From: Caulobacter sp. 17J80-11
GTDB taxonomy: Bacteria; Pseudomonadota; Alphaproteobacteria; Caulobacterales; Caulobacteraceae
Length of the DNA stretch: 64,000 nucleotides
Direction of reading: 5' to 3'
NCBI RefSeq assembly: GCF_014349105.1
Contig: NZ_JACSJI010000004.1
Span: 124,001 to 188,000 of the forward strand
The translations under genes were made by a program, and so were the position numbers. This document shows, piece by piece, positions 1 to 9,050 of the stretch (the first letter of the stretch is position 1; every line of letters begins with the position of its first letter). The notes under the pieces are model-generated. The model was not told the DNA's origin and did not search any database. It saw only the letters and a list, made by a program, of their open reading frames with translations.

Positions 1-2927
1 CTGAGCGGCGGATCCTCGTCGAACAGGTTGTTGACGCCGAAGCGGAGCGTGAAGTTGTCCTCGACGTCCCAGCTGGCGGACAGGTCGATGTAGTTCTGGC
101 TGTCCAGCTTGCTGTCGACGAGGGGCGCGCTGGGGTCGTTCAGCAGCGGATTGTCGTCCAGCCCGTCGAGGGTGACCTCGCCGATGTAGCGCCAGGACAG
201 GGACGCATCGACGTTCCACGGCGTGTTCCAGACGATCCAGAGCTTGTTGCGCCACTCGGGCAGCGGCACTCCGCAGGTCGGGCCGTAGAGGCCGGCGCAG
301 TCGTAGGTCCCCAGGCCGGGCACCGGCTCGACCTCGAACTTGTCCAGCCAGGTGCCGACGAAGTTGATGGTCACGTCGCCCGGGCCGCCTTCCCAGATGG
401 TGTCCAGGTCGAAGCGGTAGTTGACGTTGACGTCGACGCCGGAGGTCTTGATCGAGCCGAGGTTCTCGTTCACCGCCGAGACGAAGCCGTTCGGATCGAT
501 CCACAGGCTGCCGCCGGCGCCGCGGTTGATGCGGTCGCAGAAGAACGCGTCGCCGGTCTCGCCGCACTGGCGCAGGGCCAGGTCGGGGGCGACGAAGCCG
601 ATCACGCCGTCGACCTCGATGTCGAACCAGTCGATCGAGCCGCTCAGGCCCGGCAGGAAGGTCGGCGTGAACACGACGCCCGCCGACCAGGTGTCGGAGG
701 ATTCCGGGCCGAGGTTCGAGGTGCCGCCGAACAGGGCGTTGAACTGGCCGGCCGGGTTGTCGGCGATCAGGCCGTACTGGGCCGGCGTCACCCCGGTGTT
801 GACGCACTGCGCCAGGGTGAAGGTGGGGGTCGCGCCGGCGCACGGGTCGGCGTTCATGTCGAACAGGCCGACCGCCCGGGTGGAGAACAGCTCCTTCACG
901 TTGGGCGCGCGCACCGCCCGCTGGTAGCTGGCGCGGAAGCGGAAGTCCTCGGTCGGGGCCCAGTTGGGGCCGATCTTGTAGGTGTCGGTGTTGATGCCGG
1001 TGGAGTAGTTCGACCAGCGGTAGCCGAGGTCCAGCGACAGCTCCTGGGCCCAGGGCTGGTCCTCCATGAACGGGACGCTGGCCTCGAAGAACAGGTCGTA
1101 GACGTCGAACGAGCCCGACACCCCGATCACCGGGCCGCCCTGGCCGGCCAGGTCGCCGCTGGCGAAGGCGGCGTCGGTCTTCAGGTCCAGGGCCTCGTAG
1201 CGGTACTCGGTCCCAAAGGCGACCTGCACCCCGCTGGCGGCCCACGGGAACTTCACGCCCAGGTCGGTGAGGTCGCCGGAGATCGAGGCGTTGACCACCT
1301 GCTGGGTGGTCGAGCCTTCCTGGAAGCCGGGCACCTGCAGGTAGTCCAGCGCCGCCTGGGTGACGCCGCCGTTCTGCCAGATGTTGTAGGGCACGCAGTT
1401 CGGGTCGGAGCCGTCCAGCACCGAGCGGCAGACGGCCGCGCCGGTGACCGGGTCGGCCACCACGTCCAGCGCGCGCCGGCCGCGGGTGATCGAGAAGTCG
1501 TTGCGGAAGTTCTCGGCGAACACCACCGAGCCGTACTGGGCGTAGATGTCGTAGTTCCAGGCCGGGCTCAGGTCCCCGCGCACGCCCACCACGCCGCGGT
1601 AGGAGGTGTGGCGCAGGTCGTCCAGGCGTCCGCCGCCCTCGACGTTGCGCCGGCCGATCTGCACCTGGGCCAGGCCCTGGTTGCCGGGCGCCAGCGGATC
1701 GGTGTCGACCACGCCGGTGCCGGTGCACAGGGTGGCGACCTGGTCGGCCGACAGCAGCGGGTTGTCGCAGGGCACGGCGAACTGGTTGATGAACAGACCG
1801 CTGGGCGCGACCTGCGCCTGGGTGTGGTCGTCCATGAACATCAGCTGGGCGTAGACCTCGGCCTGGTCGTTGACCTGGTAGGTGCCGAAGCCGCCGAAGG
1901 TGTAGCGCGTGTCCGGGCGCTGGAAGAAGTTCAGCGGGCCGTAGTTGAACAGGTCGGTGTCGAAGTCGAACGGCCGGAAGGTGTTGCCGGTGGCCGAGTC
2001 GATCGTCAGCGGGTCGCCGACCGGCAGGTCGGTGGCCGCGTCCACCGGCTGGAAGTAGCCCGGCACGCTGGTGGCCGAGCCGGCGCAGGTGAAGGCGGTG
2101 CCGTCGTCGTTGGTGCCCAGCGCGCAGGCGCTGAAGTCGCGGTCCGCCTGGATCACCGGCTCGACGTTGCGATAGCCGGCGTAGAGCTGCATCGAACCGC
2201 GGCCGTCGCTCGACCGGATGCCCATGATGCCGGTGAGGTTGGTGGTGGCGCCGTCGCTGCGGTCGCCCGGCACCGGCACGCCGGAGTCCTCCAGCAGGCC
2301 CTGGATGCCGTTGTCGTTGTTGTGCTGGTACCAGTCGTACTGGGCGTCGAGCTGCAGGCCCTCGAAGCTGTCGTTCATGATGAAGTTGACGACCCCGGCG
2401 ACGGCGTCCGAGCCGTAGACCGCCGAGGCGCCGCCGGTGACCACCTCGATCCGCTTCACCAGCTGGGCGGGGATCTGGTTCAGGTCGGGGGCGATGTCGT
2501 CGGCGCTGGTGCCGCCCGGCGTGCCGCCCGGCAGGCGCCGGCCGTCGACCAGCACCAGGGTGCGGGTCGGGCCCAGGTTGCGCAGGTTGACCGTGGCCGT
2601 GCCGGTGGCGTCGTTGGAGATCGACCCGCCCTGGTTGGCGAAGGCCTGCGGCAGCTGGTTGACCAGGTCCTCGATCCGGGTCGTGCCGGTGAGCTCGATC
2701 TCCTCTTGGCCCAGCGTGGTCACCGGGCTGACGCTGGTCAGGTTCTTGCGCGGAATGCGCGAGCCGGTGACCACGATCTCTTCAACCTCGCCGCCCGGCT
2801 CTTCCTGTGCGGCCGGCGGCTCCTGGTTCGGGTCCTGCGCCCAGGCGTAGGCCGGCGCGAACGTCACCATCGTCGCCAGCACGGCGCACGAGGCGCCGCC
2901 CAGCAACACGCGTTGCAGCGGTTGCAT
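1..2927 (-). CDS. TonB-dependent receptor (3' end outside window)
   Basis: This is an outer-membrane receptor that would import a ligand such as a siderophore, oligosaccharide or peptide using TonB energy; the substrate cannot be read from the sequence. The start at 2927 gives a signal peptide (MQPLQRVLLGG... ending near AYAWA). A TonB-box/plug start EEIVVTGSRIPR follows near residue 50, then plug motifs LVLVDGRRLPGG and VYGSDAVAGVVNFI. The part next to the left edge reads FTLRFGVNNLFDEDPP, typical of the last strands of the barrel, so only a short C-terminus is missing. More than 975 residues are visible. No regulator or partner gene lies beside it in the window. Confidence 0.93.
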   Translation of the reverse strand, partial: MQPLQRVLLGGASCAVLATMVTFAPAYAWAQDPNQEPPAAQEEPGGEVEEIVVTGSRIPRKNLTSVSPVTTLGQEEIELTGTTRIEDLVNQLPQAFANQGGSISNDATGTATVNLRNLGPTRTLVLVDGRRLPGGTPGGTSADDIAPDLNQIPAQLVKRIEVVTGGASAVYGSDAVAGVVNFIMNDSFEGLQLDAQYDWYQHNNDNGIQGLLEDSGVPVPGDRSDGATTNLTGIMGIRSSDGRGSMQLYAGYRNVEPVIQADRDFSACALGTNDDGTAFTCAGSATSVPGYFQPVDAATDLPVGDPLTIDSATGNTFRPFDFDTDLFNYGPLNFFQRPDTRYTFGGFGTYQVNDQAEVYAQLMFMDDHTQAQVAPSGLFINQFAVPCDNPLLSADQVATLCTGTGVVDTDPLAPGNQGLAQVQIGRRNVEGGGRLDDLRHTSYRGVVGVRGDLSPAWNYDIYAQYGSVVFAENFRNDFSITRGRRALDVVADPVTGAAVCRSVLDGSDPNCVPYNIWQNGGVTQAALDYLQVPGFQEGSTTQQVVNASISGDLTDLGVKFPWAASGVQVAFGTEYRYEALDLKTDAAFASGDLAGQGGPVIGVSGSFDVYDLFFEASVPFMEDQPWAQELSLDLGYRWSNYSTGINTDTYKIGPNWAPTEDFRFRASYQRAVRAPNVKELFSTRAVGLFDMNADPCAGATPTFTLAQCVNTGVTPAQYGLIADNPAGQFNALFGGTSNLGPESSDTWSAGVVFTPTFLPGLSGSIDWFDIEVDGVIGFVAPDLALRQCGETGDAFFCDRINRGAGGSLWIDPNGFVSAVNENLGSIKTSGVDVNVNYRFDLDTIWEGGPGDVTINFVGTWLDKFEVEPVPGLGTYDCAGLYGPTCGVPLPEWRNKLWIVWNTPWNVDASLSWRYIGEVTLDGLDDNPLLNDPSAPLVDSKLDSQNYIDLSASWDVEDNFTLRFGVNNLFDEDPPL

Positions 2928-3134
2928 GTAAATCCCCTCGAGATTTCAGACTACGCGGCGAGCTCCGTGACCGCGGCGGCGGCCGAAGCTTCACGGAAAC
3001 GCGCGGTCAACCGGGGAGCTGAGCCGTTTGTTCCAATTCCCTCCGGACAAACCCGCAGGGGCGTGGGCGCAGGGGATCGCTACGCGGGGACAGGATGTCC
3101 GCCGGGGGATTTGCGGAGGGGAGGGGGCGCAGCG

Positions 3135-3216
3135 CAGCGGCGCGCGTTCGCAGCCTCGAGGTCGAGTTGCTGGGGCCCGGATCAGCGCGGACGCGCTGTC
3201 CGGAATGACGGCCAGA
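3135..3216. repeat. Degenerate copy of dispersed repeat R2
   Basis: The stretch contains the R2 words GAGGTCGAG, TGCTGGGGCCCGG and CCGGAATGACGG in the same order as the better copies at 10941, 14039 and 41573, but the left arm is eroded. The rest of the gap 2928-3222 upstream of the receptor shows no gene. Confidence 0.5.
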
Positions 3217-3222
3217 TCAAGC

Positions 3223-6200
3223 CTACTGGATGCTGACCTTGCAGGTCTCGATCGGGCAGCCGGCGCGGGCGTACATCTCGCGCATGGCCGCCTGGCGACG
3301 GGCCCGGTCGGCGTCGGCCTTGGCCTCGTTGTCGGCGATCTGGGCGCGGATGCGGGCCCGGTCGGCTTCGATGGCGGCGGTCACCCGGGCCTGGGCGGCC
3401 GCGGCCTCGGCGTCGCGCTGGGCCTTCTGCGCGCGGCAGGTCGCGTTGCAGATCTCCTCGATGATCAGGGCGCCGGCCGAGCCGGACCCGGAGCCGCCGC
3501 TCGAGCCCCCGCCCGAGCCGCCGCCCGAGCCCCCCGAGCCGCCGCCGTCGCTGGCGCCGCCGTCATAGCCCCCCGAACCGCCGTCGGAGCTCCCGTACCC
3601 GCCCGAGTCCCAGTCGTAGCCGCCGGAAGACCCGCCGGACCCGGACGAGCCGCCGCTCGAACCGCCGCCGGAACCGGAGCCGCTGTCGTTCGAGGCGTAA
3701 CTGCTGGACCCGCCGCCAGAGCCTCCGCCGGACCCACCGCTTTCCCCGCCGCCTGAGGACGAGGATCCGCCCGACAGGCCGTAGTACTCGTCGAGCTTGC
3801 CGGTCGCGTAGAGGGCGCCGACGTAGTCCACCTGGTTCTGCAGCTCGGCCTCGCGGGCCCGGTTGATCTCCTCGGCCGCCTCGCCGAAGGCGACCAGCAC
3901 GTCCAGCGCGCCGTTCATGAACTCGGCCAGGCGGTCGCGCTGCTTCACGCCGGCCGCTTCCCAGTGGGCGAGGGTCTGCTGGGCCGGGCCGTAGCCCTGG
4001 GCGGCGGACTTGCGCAGCCAGGCGATGGCGTCGGGCGCGCCCTTGAGCTGGTTGAGCACCAGGGCCAGTTCGAACTGGCCTTCGGGGTCGTTCTGGGCGG
4101 CCGACTTGCGCGCCCACTTCTCCGCCTGGGCCAGGTCCTGAGGCACGCCGAAGCCTTGGTAGTACAGGTAGGCCAGCATGTCCTGGGACTTGGCGTGGCC
4201 CTTCTCCGCGGCGATGCGGTAGTGCTGGGTCGCCAGCTTCAGGTCCCCGGCGTCGACCCGGTCCATGTCCTTGACGAAGCGGGACACGGCCAGGGCGTAG
4301 TGGGCTTCCGGCCGGCCGGTCTCCAGGGCCTTCACGAGGAAGTCGTCGCGGTCGAACTCGGTCCAGCGCTTGACCTTCTGACCCGCCAGCATCGCCGTTC
4401 CGACCAGGTAGGCCGCCTCGGCGTCACCCTTCTGGGCGGCGTAACCGTAGGCCTCGAGCGCGCCAGGCTTGTCGACCGCCCCGCCCAGCCCCTTCTCGCG
4501 CAACACGCCCAGACGGCGGGCGCAGACGGGGTCGTACTGCATGCACAGGTCGTACCAGCGACGCGCCTTGGCGTAGTCGCGCGGCAGGCCGCGCCCGGAC
4601 TCCAGGGAGCCGGCCACCTGCCTGGCGAAGGCGGGGTCGAAACTGTTGAGGGAGGCCCAGATGTATTCGAAGGCGCGGTCCACGTCCAAGCGGACCAGCC
4701 GGCGCGAGTACAGTTGGGACAGGACCCTCGCCGTCGCGGATTTGAGACCTTCAGCGCCGCCCTCGTACGGCAGGACCTCGCCGGTGAGGGCCGCGTCGCG
4801 CGCCTGCCTGTACATCGGTTCCAGCAGCGCCGCCGCCTCGGCCGGCGCGGGTTTGCCGCCCTTGCTGGAGATCAGCAGTTCCGCAAGGTCGATCCTGGCG
4901 TCCACGACCGCGGTGTAGGCGTCCTCGTAGGTGTCGCCGCCGTCCGGGAGGGGGAAGGGGGCGGAGGCGGCCGCGCGTCGCAGCAGCGCGAGCGCCTCTT
5001 TCGGCGACGCCTTGTCGGCCTGCCGCCGCATCGCCTGGACGTCGCCCAGCGCGATGGCGCGGCCGAACCATTCGGCCGAAGCCTGGGGGTTGAACTGGCC
5101 CATCAGGCGGATGGCGCGCACATAGCCCTGGTCGGCCGCGGCTTTCAGGTAGGCCTGCCCCTTGACCGGATCCTTTGGCGCCCATGGCGCGCCGTAGGTG
5201 AAATCGGACCACAGTTCGTACTGCGCCGGGGCGAGGCCGCGGTCGGCGAGGTCGAAAAGCTCCTTGCAGCACGGGTCGGTGGCGACGAACCTCGACCACG
5301 TGTCGCCGTTCTTCGTCGCCAGGTCGCGCCACTTCTTGGCCAGATCCGGATCCCGTCCCGGGCCGGGGGCGTCGAGCAGCCGCGCCAGCACGCGCATAGC
5401 GTGGGCCGAGCCGTTGATCGACGCCTTCTCGGCCCACACCCGCGCCTTGGCGCGATCGATCGGCGCGCCGGTTCCGGACTCGTAGGCCAGGGCCAGCAGG
5501 GTCATCGCCGTGGCGTCGCCGGCCCCGGCCGCAGCCAGGGCCGCGTCGAAGCGTGCTGGGAAGCCGGCCTTGGCCAGCAGGGCCCGGCCGGTCTTCAGCC
5601 CGAGGTCGTCGCGGGTGAGACCCCAGGGCTGCGGGTCGAGCGCGGGCGCCTTGCGGGTCGCCGGAGTCGCGAGGTCCAGCATGGCCCCGCTGTGGCCCTG
5701 ACCGGCGGCGAGCAGCCACCAGTACTCGGCCACCGCCATGCGCTCCGCGTCGGGCATGGCGTATTGCTGGACGTAGTGGCGCCCGAGCATCCACTGCGCC
5801 TCGGCGTAGCCCTGGGTGGCGGCCTGGTAAGCGCGCTTCAGCCCCGGCTCGTCGAACACGAACACGTCGTGCCTGGCCGTGTTGAGCAGCGCCAGGGCGT
5901 TGCCAGCCTGGGCCGCCTGTTCGAGCAGGCGCGGGCTCACCGCCTGGTCGGTGGTGGTCTGCGACTGGACCAGCAGGGCGCGGCCGCGGGCCTCGGCGGC
6001 CAGGCCGTGGGCCTTCAGGGCCTTGGCGGCCCAGTCATAGGCCGCCTTGGGATCGCGCTCGCCGCCGACGCCGGCGTTCCGCGCGACGGCGACCAGCACC
6101 ATGGCCGTGGCGTCGCCGCGCTGGGCGGCGGCCAGGGTCTCGGCGTAACGGCGGGGCAGGCCGGCGGCGGCCAGCAACTCGCTGTCCGCCAGCACGCTCA

Positions 6201-6354
6201 GGCCGTGGCCGCGCGGATCGGCCAGCACGCCGACGGGGATCTCCGGCGCAGCGCTCGCGGCGGCCGGCGCGGCCGTGGTCGGCGCCGCCTGGACGGCGCC
6301 CGCAAGCAGCCCGGCGGCCAGCGCTACGGCGGTGATCGAAACGGCGCGTCGCAT
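3223..6354 (-). CDS. Exported Sel1-repeat (TPR-like) protein with Ser/Gly-rich segment
   Basis: The 1043-residue product begins with a clear signal peptide (MRRAVSITAVALAAGLLAGAVQA), so it acts outside the cytoplasm. Most of its length is many Sel1-like helical repeats, for example GDATAMTLLALAYESGTG and GHAKSQDMLAYLYYQGFG, a fold that usually scaffolds protein contacts. Residues about 859-961 are almost only Ser and Gly with scattered Tyr and Asp. Residues 962-1043 form a charged Ala/Arg-rich probable coiled coil with Cys near both ends (CNATC and CPIETC). The ATG overlaps the stop of the upstream gene as TGATG, so the two are probably translated together. An in-frame extension upstream is possible but would cross the neighbouring gene. 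Confidence 0.85.
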   Translation of the reverse strand: MRRAVSITAVALAAGLLAGAVQAAPTTAAPAAASAAPEIPVGVLADPRGHGLSVLADSELLAAAGLPRRYAETLAAAQRGDATAMVLVAVARNAGVGGERDPKAAYDWAAKALKAHGLAAEARGRALLVQSQTTTDQAVSPRLLEQAAQAGNALALLNTARHDVFVFDEPGLKRAYQAATQGYAEAQWMLGRHYVQQYAMPDAERMAVAEYWWLLAAGQGHSGAMLDLATPATRKAPALDPQPWGLTRDDLGLKTGRALLAKAGFPARFDAALAAAGAGDATAMTLLALAYESGTGAPIDRAKARVWAEKASINGSAHAMRVLARLLDAPGPGRDPDLAKKWRDLATKNGDTWSRFVATDPCCKELFDLADRGLAPAQYELWSDFTYGAPWAPKDPVKGQAYLKAAADQGYVRAIRLMGQFNPQASAEWFGRAIALGDVQAMRRQADKASPKEALALLRRAAASAPFPLPDGGDTYEDAYTAVVDARIDLAELLISSKGGKPAPAEAAALLEPMYRQARDAALTGEVLPYEGGAEGLKSATARVLSQLYSRRLVRLDVDRAFEYIWASLNSFDPAFARQVAGSLESGRGLPRDYAKARRWYDLCMQYDPVCARRLGVLREKGLGGAVDKPGALEAYGYAAQKGDAEAAYLVGTAMLAGQKVKRWTEFDRDDFLVKALETGRPEAHYALAVSRFVKDMDRVDAGDLKLATQHYRIAAEKGHAKSQDMLAYLYYQGFGVPQDLAQAEKWARKSAAQNDPEGQFELALVLNQLKGAPDAIAWLRKSAAQGYGPAQQTLAHWEAAGVKQRDRLAEFMNGALDVLVAFGEAAEEINRAREAELQNQVDYVGALYATGKLDEYYGLSGGSSSSGGGESGGSGGGSGGGSSSYASNDSGSGSGGGSSGGSSGSGGSSGGYDWDSGGYGSSDGGSGGYDGGASDGGGSGGSGGGSGGGSSGGSGSGSAGALIIEEICNATCRAQKAQRDAEAAAAQARVTAAIEADRARIRAQIADNEAKADADRARRQAAMREMYARAGCPIETCKVSIQ

Positions 6355-6821
6355 CAGTGTTGCCCCGTGCCGCCGACGCGCTTGAAGCTCGCCCCGCAGC
6401 CCTCCTCGTGAAGACCGCCCAGCCACATGTCGGTCAGCTGCAGCTCTCCGTCGCGCCCGATGCGGAAGCGGCCCTCGAGGTCCAGCCGGTTGGGTATGCG
6501 GTTGCCGTTCTCGACGGTCAGCTCCAGGCGTCCGCGCGGTCCGGCCTTCCAGGTCCCCCAGTAGTCGACGTAGGTCTCGAACGGCACGAAGGTGACGTCG
6601 AAGCGCCCGTCGGCGTGGAAGATCAGCTCGCGCAGCGGCTCCTTCGCGATCCACGATTCCTCGCCGGTGCGGAAGTCCGCGCCCTTGCAGCTGAAGGCCT
6701 GGGTCTGGGTCCAGGTCCCGACCAGCCCCGCGCCGGGCGCGGCGGCCTGGGCCGTGGAGGCCAGGGTCAGGGCGGCGAGCGCGCCGCAGATCGAGCCGAG
6801 GGTCTGGGAGGAAAGCTTCAT
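6354..6821 (-). CDS. Small secreted protein of unknown function, coupled to Sel1 protein
   Basis: The 155-residue product has a signal peptide (MKLSSQTLGSICGALAALTL, cleavage near AQA). The mature part starts GLVGTWTQTQAF and reads as short beta strands, a pattern of lipocalin-like 'GxWxG' domains; this resemblance is only suggestive. Two Cys residues (FSCKG and EEGCGASF) could form a disulfide. Its stop overlaps the ATG of the Sel1 gene by one base, which argues for a joint function in the periplasm. Confidence 0.75.
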   Translation of the reverse strand: MKLSSQTLGSICGALAALTLASTAQAAAPGAGLVGTWTQTQAFSCKGADFRTGEESWIAKEPLRELIFHADGRFDVTFVPFETYVDYWGTWKAGPRGRLELTVENGNRIPNRLDLEGRFRIGRDGELQLTDMWLGGLHEEGCGASFKRVGGTGQH

Positions 6822-6876
6822 GGTCGCCGCGATTCCGGAAGCGTCGCAGCCTACCGGGCGGACGCGCCGGCCGCCT

Positions 6877-6890
6877 CTGCAATATTGTAG
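6877..6890. repeat. R6 half-site (CTGCAATATTGTAG)
   Basis: A 14-bp near-palindrome lies 66 bp before the ATG at 6957. The same core occurs twice more at 7945-7960 and 8054-8071, before another small secreted-protein gene. It may be an operator or a solo end of a dispersed repeat. Confidence 0.45.
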
Positions 6891-6956
6891 GCGCGTTCGC
6901 CGAGCGCGGGGTGCATGCTGACGGGCGGGCGTGCGCGCATCGAGGGGGCGACAGAC

Positions 6957-7421
6957 ATGAATTCCAGGGGCGTGAAGCTGGCCCTGATCGCCGTCGCGGC
7001 CGCGGCCCTGGCCGCCGGCGGCGCACGGGCCGAGGCGACCAGCGCCTTCGGGTCCGGTCCCACTCGCTTGGCCGCCTGCCAGTCCGCCAAGTCCGCGGGC
7101 GAATACACGGTTTCAGGCCGCGGCAGGGTCGAGGACTTCGGCAGCTGCGAGTGCGAGGACGCCGGGACCGACGGCCCCGACCGCTGGAGCTGCGGCGTCG
7201 ACGTCTATTACCGGCCGAGCGCCCCGGCCTCGAGCTACGGCTACACGCCGTATTCCCCGCCGGCGCCGTCGGCCTACAGCTACGCGCCGAACTACGGCTA
7301 CGGCTATTCGCCGCCGACCTACGACCCGTGCCTGGATCCGGCCGCGCCGCCGCCCACGACCTATGTCTGCGGCGGTCCGTACCGTCGCGACAGCTCGACC
7401 TCGGCGCGGGGAATCAAGTGA
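6957..7421 (+). CDS. Small secreted protein, Cys-containing, Tyr/Pro-rich C-terminus
   Basis: The ATG at 6957 follows a GAGGGGGCGAC ribosome-binding stretch and opens a signal peptide (MNSRGVKLALIAVAAAALAAG). The mature part has several Cys (LAACQSAK, GSCECEDAG, WSCGVD), then a low-complexity tail rich in Tyr, Pro and Ser with repeated SYGYTPYSPP-like blocks, then DPCLDP and YVCGG. The family is not recognised. The signal peptide and even its DNA (TTCCAGGGGCGTGA) match the gene at 8149, so these leaders are related. Role unknown; probably envelope-located. Confidence 0.75.
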   Translation: MNSRGVKLALIAVAAAALAAGGARAEATSAFGSGPTRLAACQSAKSAGEYTVSGRGRVEDFGSCECEDAGTDGPDRWSCGVDVYYRPSAPASSYGYTPYSPPAPSAYSYAPNYGYGYSPPTYDPCLDPAAPPPTTYVCGGPYRRDSSTSARGIK

Positions 7422-7458
7422 TCCTGGCCGTGGCGGCTTTGGCGTGGGGGAGTCGGGC

Positions 7459-7899
7459 TTGAAGCGGATCTGGCAGGGGGCGGCGGCGATCGCGACCGTC
7501 ATGGCGGCGACCAGCGCGCAGGCGTCGCTGGCGCCGGAGTACTACCTGAAGGCCCGCGCGACCGCGCCGCTGCACCTGCAGGTCCAGCTCACCTCGGTCG
7601 AGATCGGCAAGGGGACCTGCACCCTGACCGGCCGCACGGTCCAGAGCTTCCGCGAGCCGACGGCGGAGCAGGTGAGCTTCACCGTGGACTGCCTGACCCC
7701 GGACGTGACGCCCATGCCCGGTCCGGACGTCTGGTTCCGCCCCGAGCGCTTCGTCAAAGGCGCGGTGATCGAGGGCTTCTTCCAGCCGCTGGCCGGCGAC
7801 GGCCGCATCGCCGCCGCCATGGGCCAGATGTCGGTGGTGCCCGCGGCGCGCGAGCGGCCGTGGTGTGCGGTCGACGACTTCACCTGCGAGCTGCCCTGA
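7459..7899 (+). CDS. Small secreted protein of unknown function
   Basis: The best start is TTG at 7459, eight bases after GGGGGAG, giving 146 residues with signal peptide LKRIWQGAAAIATVMAATSA cleaved near AQA. The mature part has four Cys (KGTCTLTG, TVDCLTP, PWCAVDDFTCELP), which suggests two disulfides. It lies 37 bp behind the previous secreted-protein gene, so an operon is likely. No family was recognised. Confidence 0.7.
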   Translation: MKRIWQGAAAIATVMAATSAQASLAPEYYLKARATAPLHLQVQLTSVEIGKGTCTLTGRTVQSFREPTAEQVSFTVDCLTPDVTPMPGPDVWFRPERFVKGAVIEGFFQPLAGDGRIAAAMGQMSVVPAARERPWCAVDDFTCELP

Positions 7900-7939
7900 G
7901 GGGGCGGGGTTCGCGGGTATAGGCCGCGTCGCCCCGGGC

Positions 7940-8075
7940 GGCCTCGCCGATATTGTAGAGGTCGGACCGTGCTTGGTCGAAGGTCGACGTTCGGTTTGTC
8001 CTGGTTTTTCAGGCCGTTGTCATGAACACACGGTCCGCAGCGACCTGGGCGGTCTCTACAATATTGGAGAGGCGG
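7940..8075. repeat. R6 inverted-repeat unit with CTACAATATTG ends
   Basis: The left end reads GCCTCGCCGATATTGTAGAG and the right end CTCTACAATATTGGAGAG, which are inverted copies. Inner words GGACCGTG and CACGGTCC also pair. The unit could fold as one long hairpin. It occupies most of the 249-bp gap before 8149, and the right end lies 77 bp before that start codon. Either a dispersed repeat or a pair of operator sites. Confidence 0.5.
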
Positions 8076-8148
8076 GGCCGCGCGGGGCCGTGCTAGCCGT
8101 CGGGGCGACAGGGCGGCTCGATTCCGCGCGCCTCCGGGGGGACTAGAC

Positions 8149-8562
8149 ATGAAGATTTCCAGGGGCGTGACGCTCGCCTTCTTGGCGGGCGCGGCCGGCC
8201 TGCTGGCCGCCGGCGTCGCCTTCGCCGCCGATCCGTCCGTCGACCGCTCGATGGTGGTGAAGGCCGCCTACGGCGACGTGGTCTACCACTACTGCTATGT
8301 CGCCAAGGAACCCTACGGCGAGGTCGTCTACTTCTCGGAATCCTTCGGCGTGCCGGCCGACACCTACGCGGTCGGCATCGAGAACGCGTTCAACAGCTTC
8401 GTCACCGGCCGTTACGACTCCGACGTGATCTCCGGCGCCCAGTGCATGGGCCCGTACGAGACGCAGGGCGAGGCCGCCGAGCAGCTGAACGACCACATGG
8501 GCGAGCGCCGGCGCGCGGGCAAAAACGTCGTGATGACCTGGTGGCGCTATCGCGGCGACTGA
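8149..8562 (+). CDS. Small secreted protein of unknown function
   Basis: The 137-residue product starts with signal peptide MKISRGVTLAFLAGAAGLLA (cleavage near AFA). The mature part contains YHYCYVAKEPYGEVVYFSE and a late Cys in GAQCMGPYE, so one disulfide is possible. Its end, NVVMTWWRYRGD, resembles the DYRC/INTWGDYR segment of the next gene product, so both may belong to one family of two-Cys secreted proteins. It is 26 bp from the next gene. Function unknown. Confidence 0.78.
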   Translation: MKISRGVTLAFLAGAAGLLAAGVAFAADPSVDRSMVVKAAYGDVVYHYCYVAKEPYGEVVYFSESFGVPADTYAVGIENAFNSFVTGRYDSDVISGAQCMGPYETQGEAAEQLNDHMGERRRAGKNVVMTWWRYRGD

Positions 8563-8588
8563 TCGGACGACGCGGGGGAGGGCGGATC

Positions 8589-8987
8589 ATGGGGTGGACC
8601 AGAACCGGAGCGGCGGCGCTCGCCGTCGCCATGGCCGGGGCCGGCGTGACGGCCCGCGCGGCCGAGCCGAAGACGGAGCTCTACTATTTCGTGACGGGCG
8701 CGGGCGCCGAGGACCTCGACATCGACGGGCCGCACACGCTGACGCCCGCGGAGTCGAAGACGCAACTGGCGGCGCGGCTGGCGGCGGCGCGGGCCAAGGA
8801 TCCGGCCGCCACGGTCCGGCTCATCAACACCTGGGGCGACTACCGCTGTCTGGTGGTGATCAAGGCGAAGGGTAGCCGGCGCTACGGCGAGCGGCGCTCG
8901 ACCAACAGCGAGGCGGCCGAGCGGGACGCCAAGGACACCGACATCACCGGCGCGACCCTCGTGAAGGGACCGATTTGCGCGAACTGA
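8589..8987 (+). CDS. Small secreted protein of unknown function
   Basis: The ATG at 8589 follows GGGGGAGGGCGG and gives 132 residues with signal peptide MGWTRTGAAALAVAMAGAGV (cleavage near ARA). The mature chain starts EPKTELYYFVTGAG and has two Cys (DYRCLVV and GPICAN). It is 26 bp downstream of the previous secreted-protein gene and 63 bp before the next, within a same-strand run from 6957 to 9518. No domain was recognised. Confidence 0.75.
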   Translation: MGWTRTGAAALAVAMAGAGVTARAAEPKTELYYFVTGAGAEDLDIDGPHTLTPAESKTQLAARLAAARAKDPAATVRLINTWGDYRCLVVIKAKGSRRYGERRSTNSEAAERDAKDTDITGATLVKGPICAN

Positions 8988-9050
8988 TGTGGTTCCTCAA
9001 CAAGCACTGCGATCCGGCCGAAGCGAGCTGAGACGCTCAGAGGTGAGATA

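Noticed and set aside
1608-3236. Long plus-strand reading frame opposite the TonB receptor
   Set aside because: It is the antisense shadow of the receptor gene; its composition is Val/Gly/Arg/His-rich with no recognisable domain.
3964-6411. 815-residue plus-strand reading frame
   Set aside because: It mirrors the Sel1-repeat gene on the other strand, which has a signal peptide, real repeats and a coupled neighbour.
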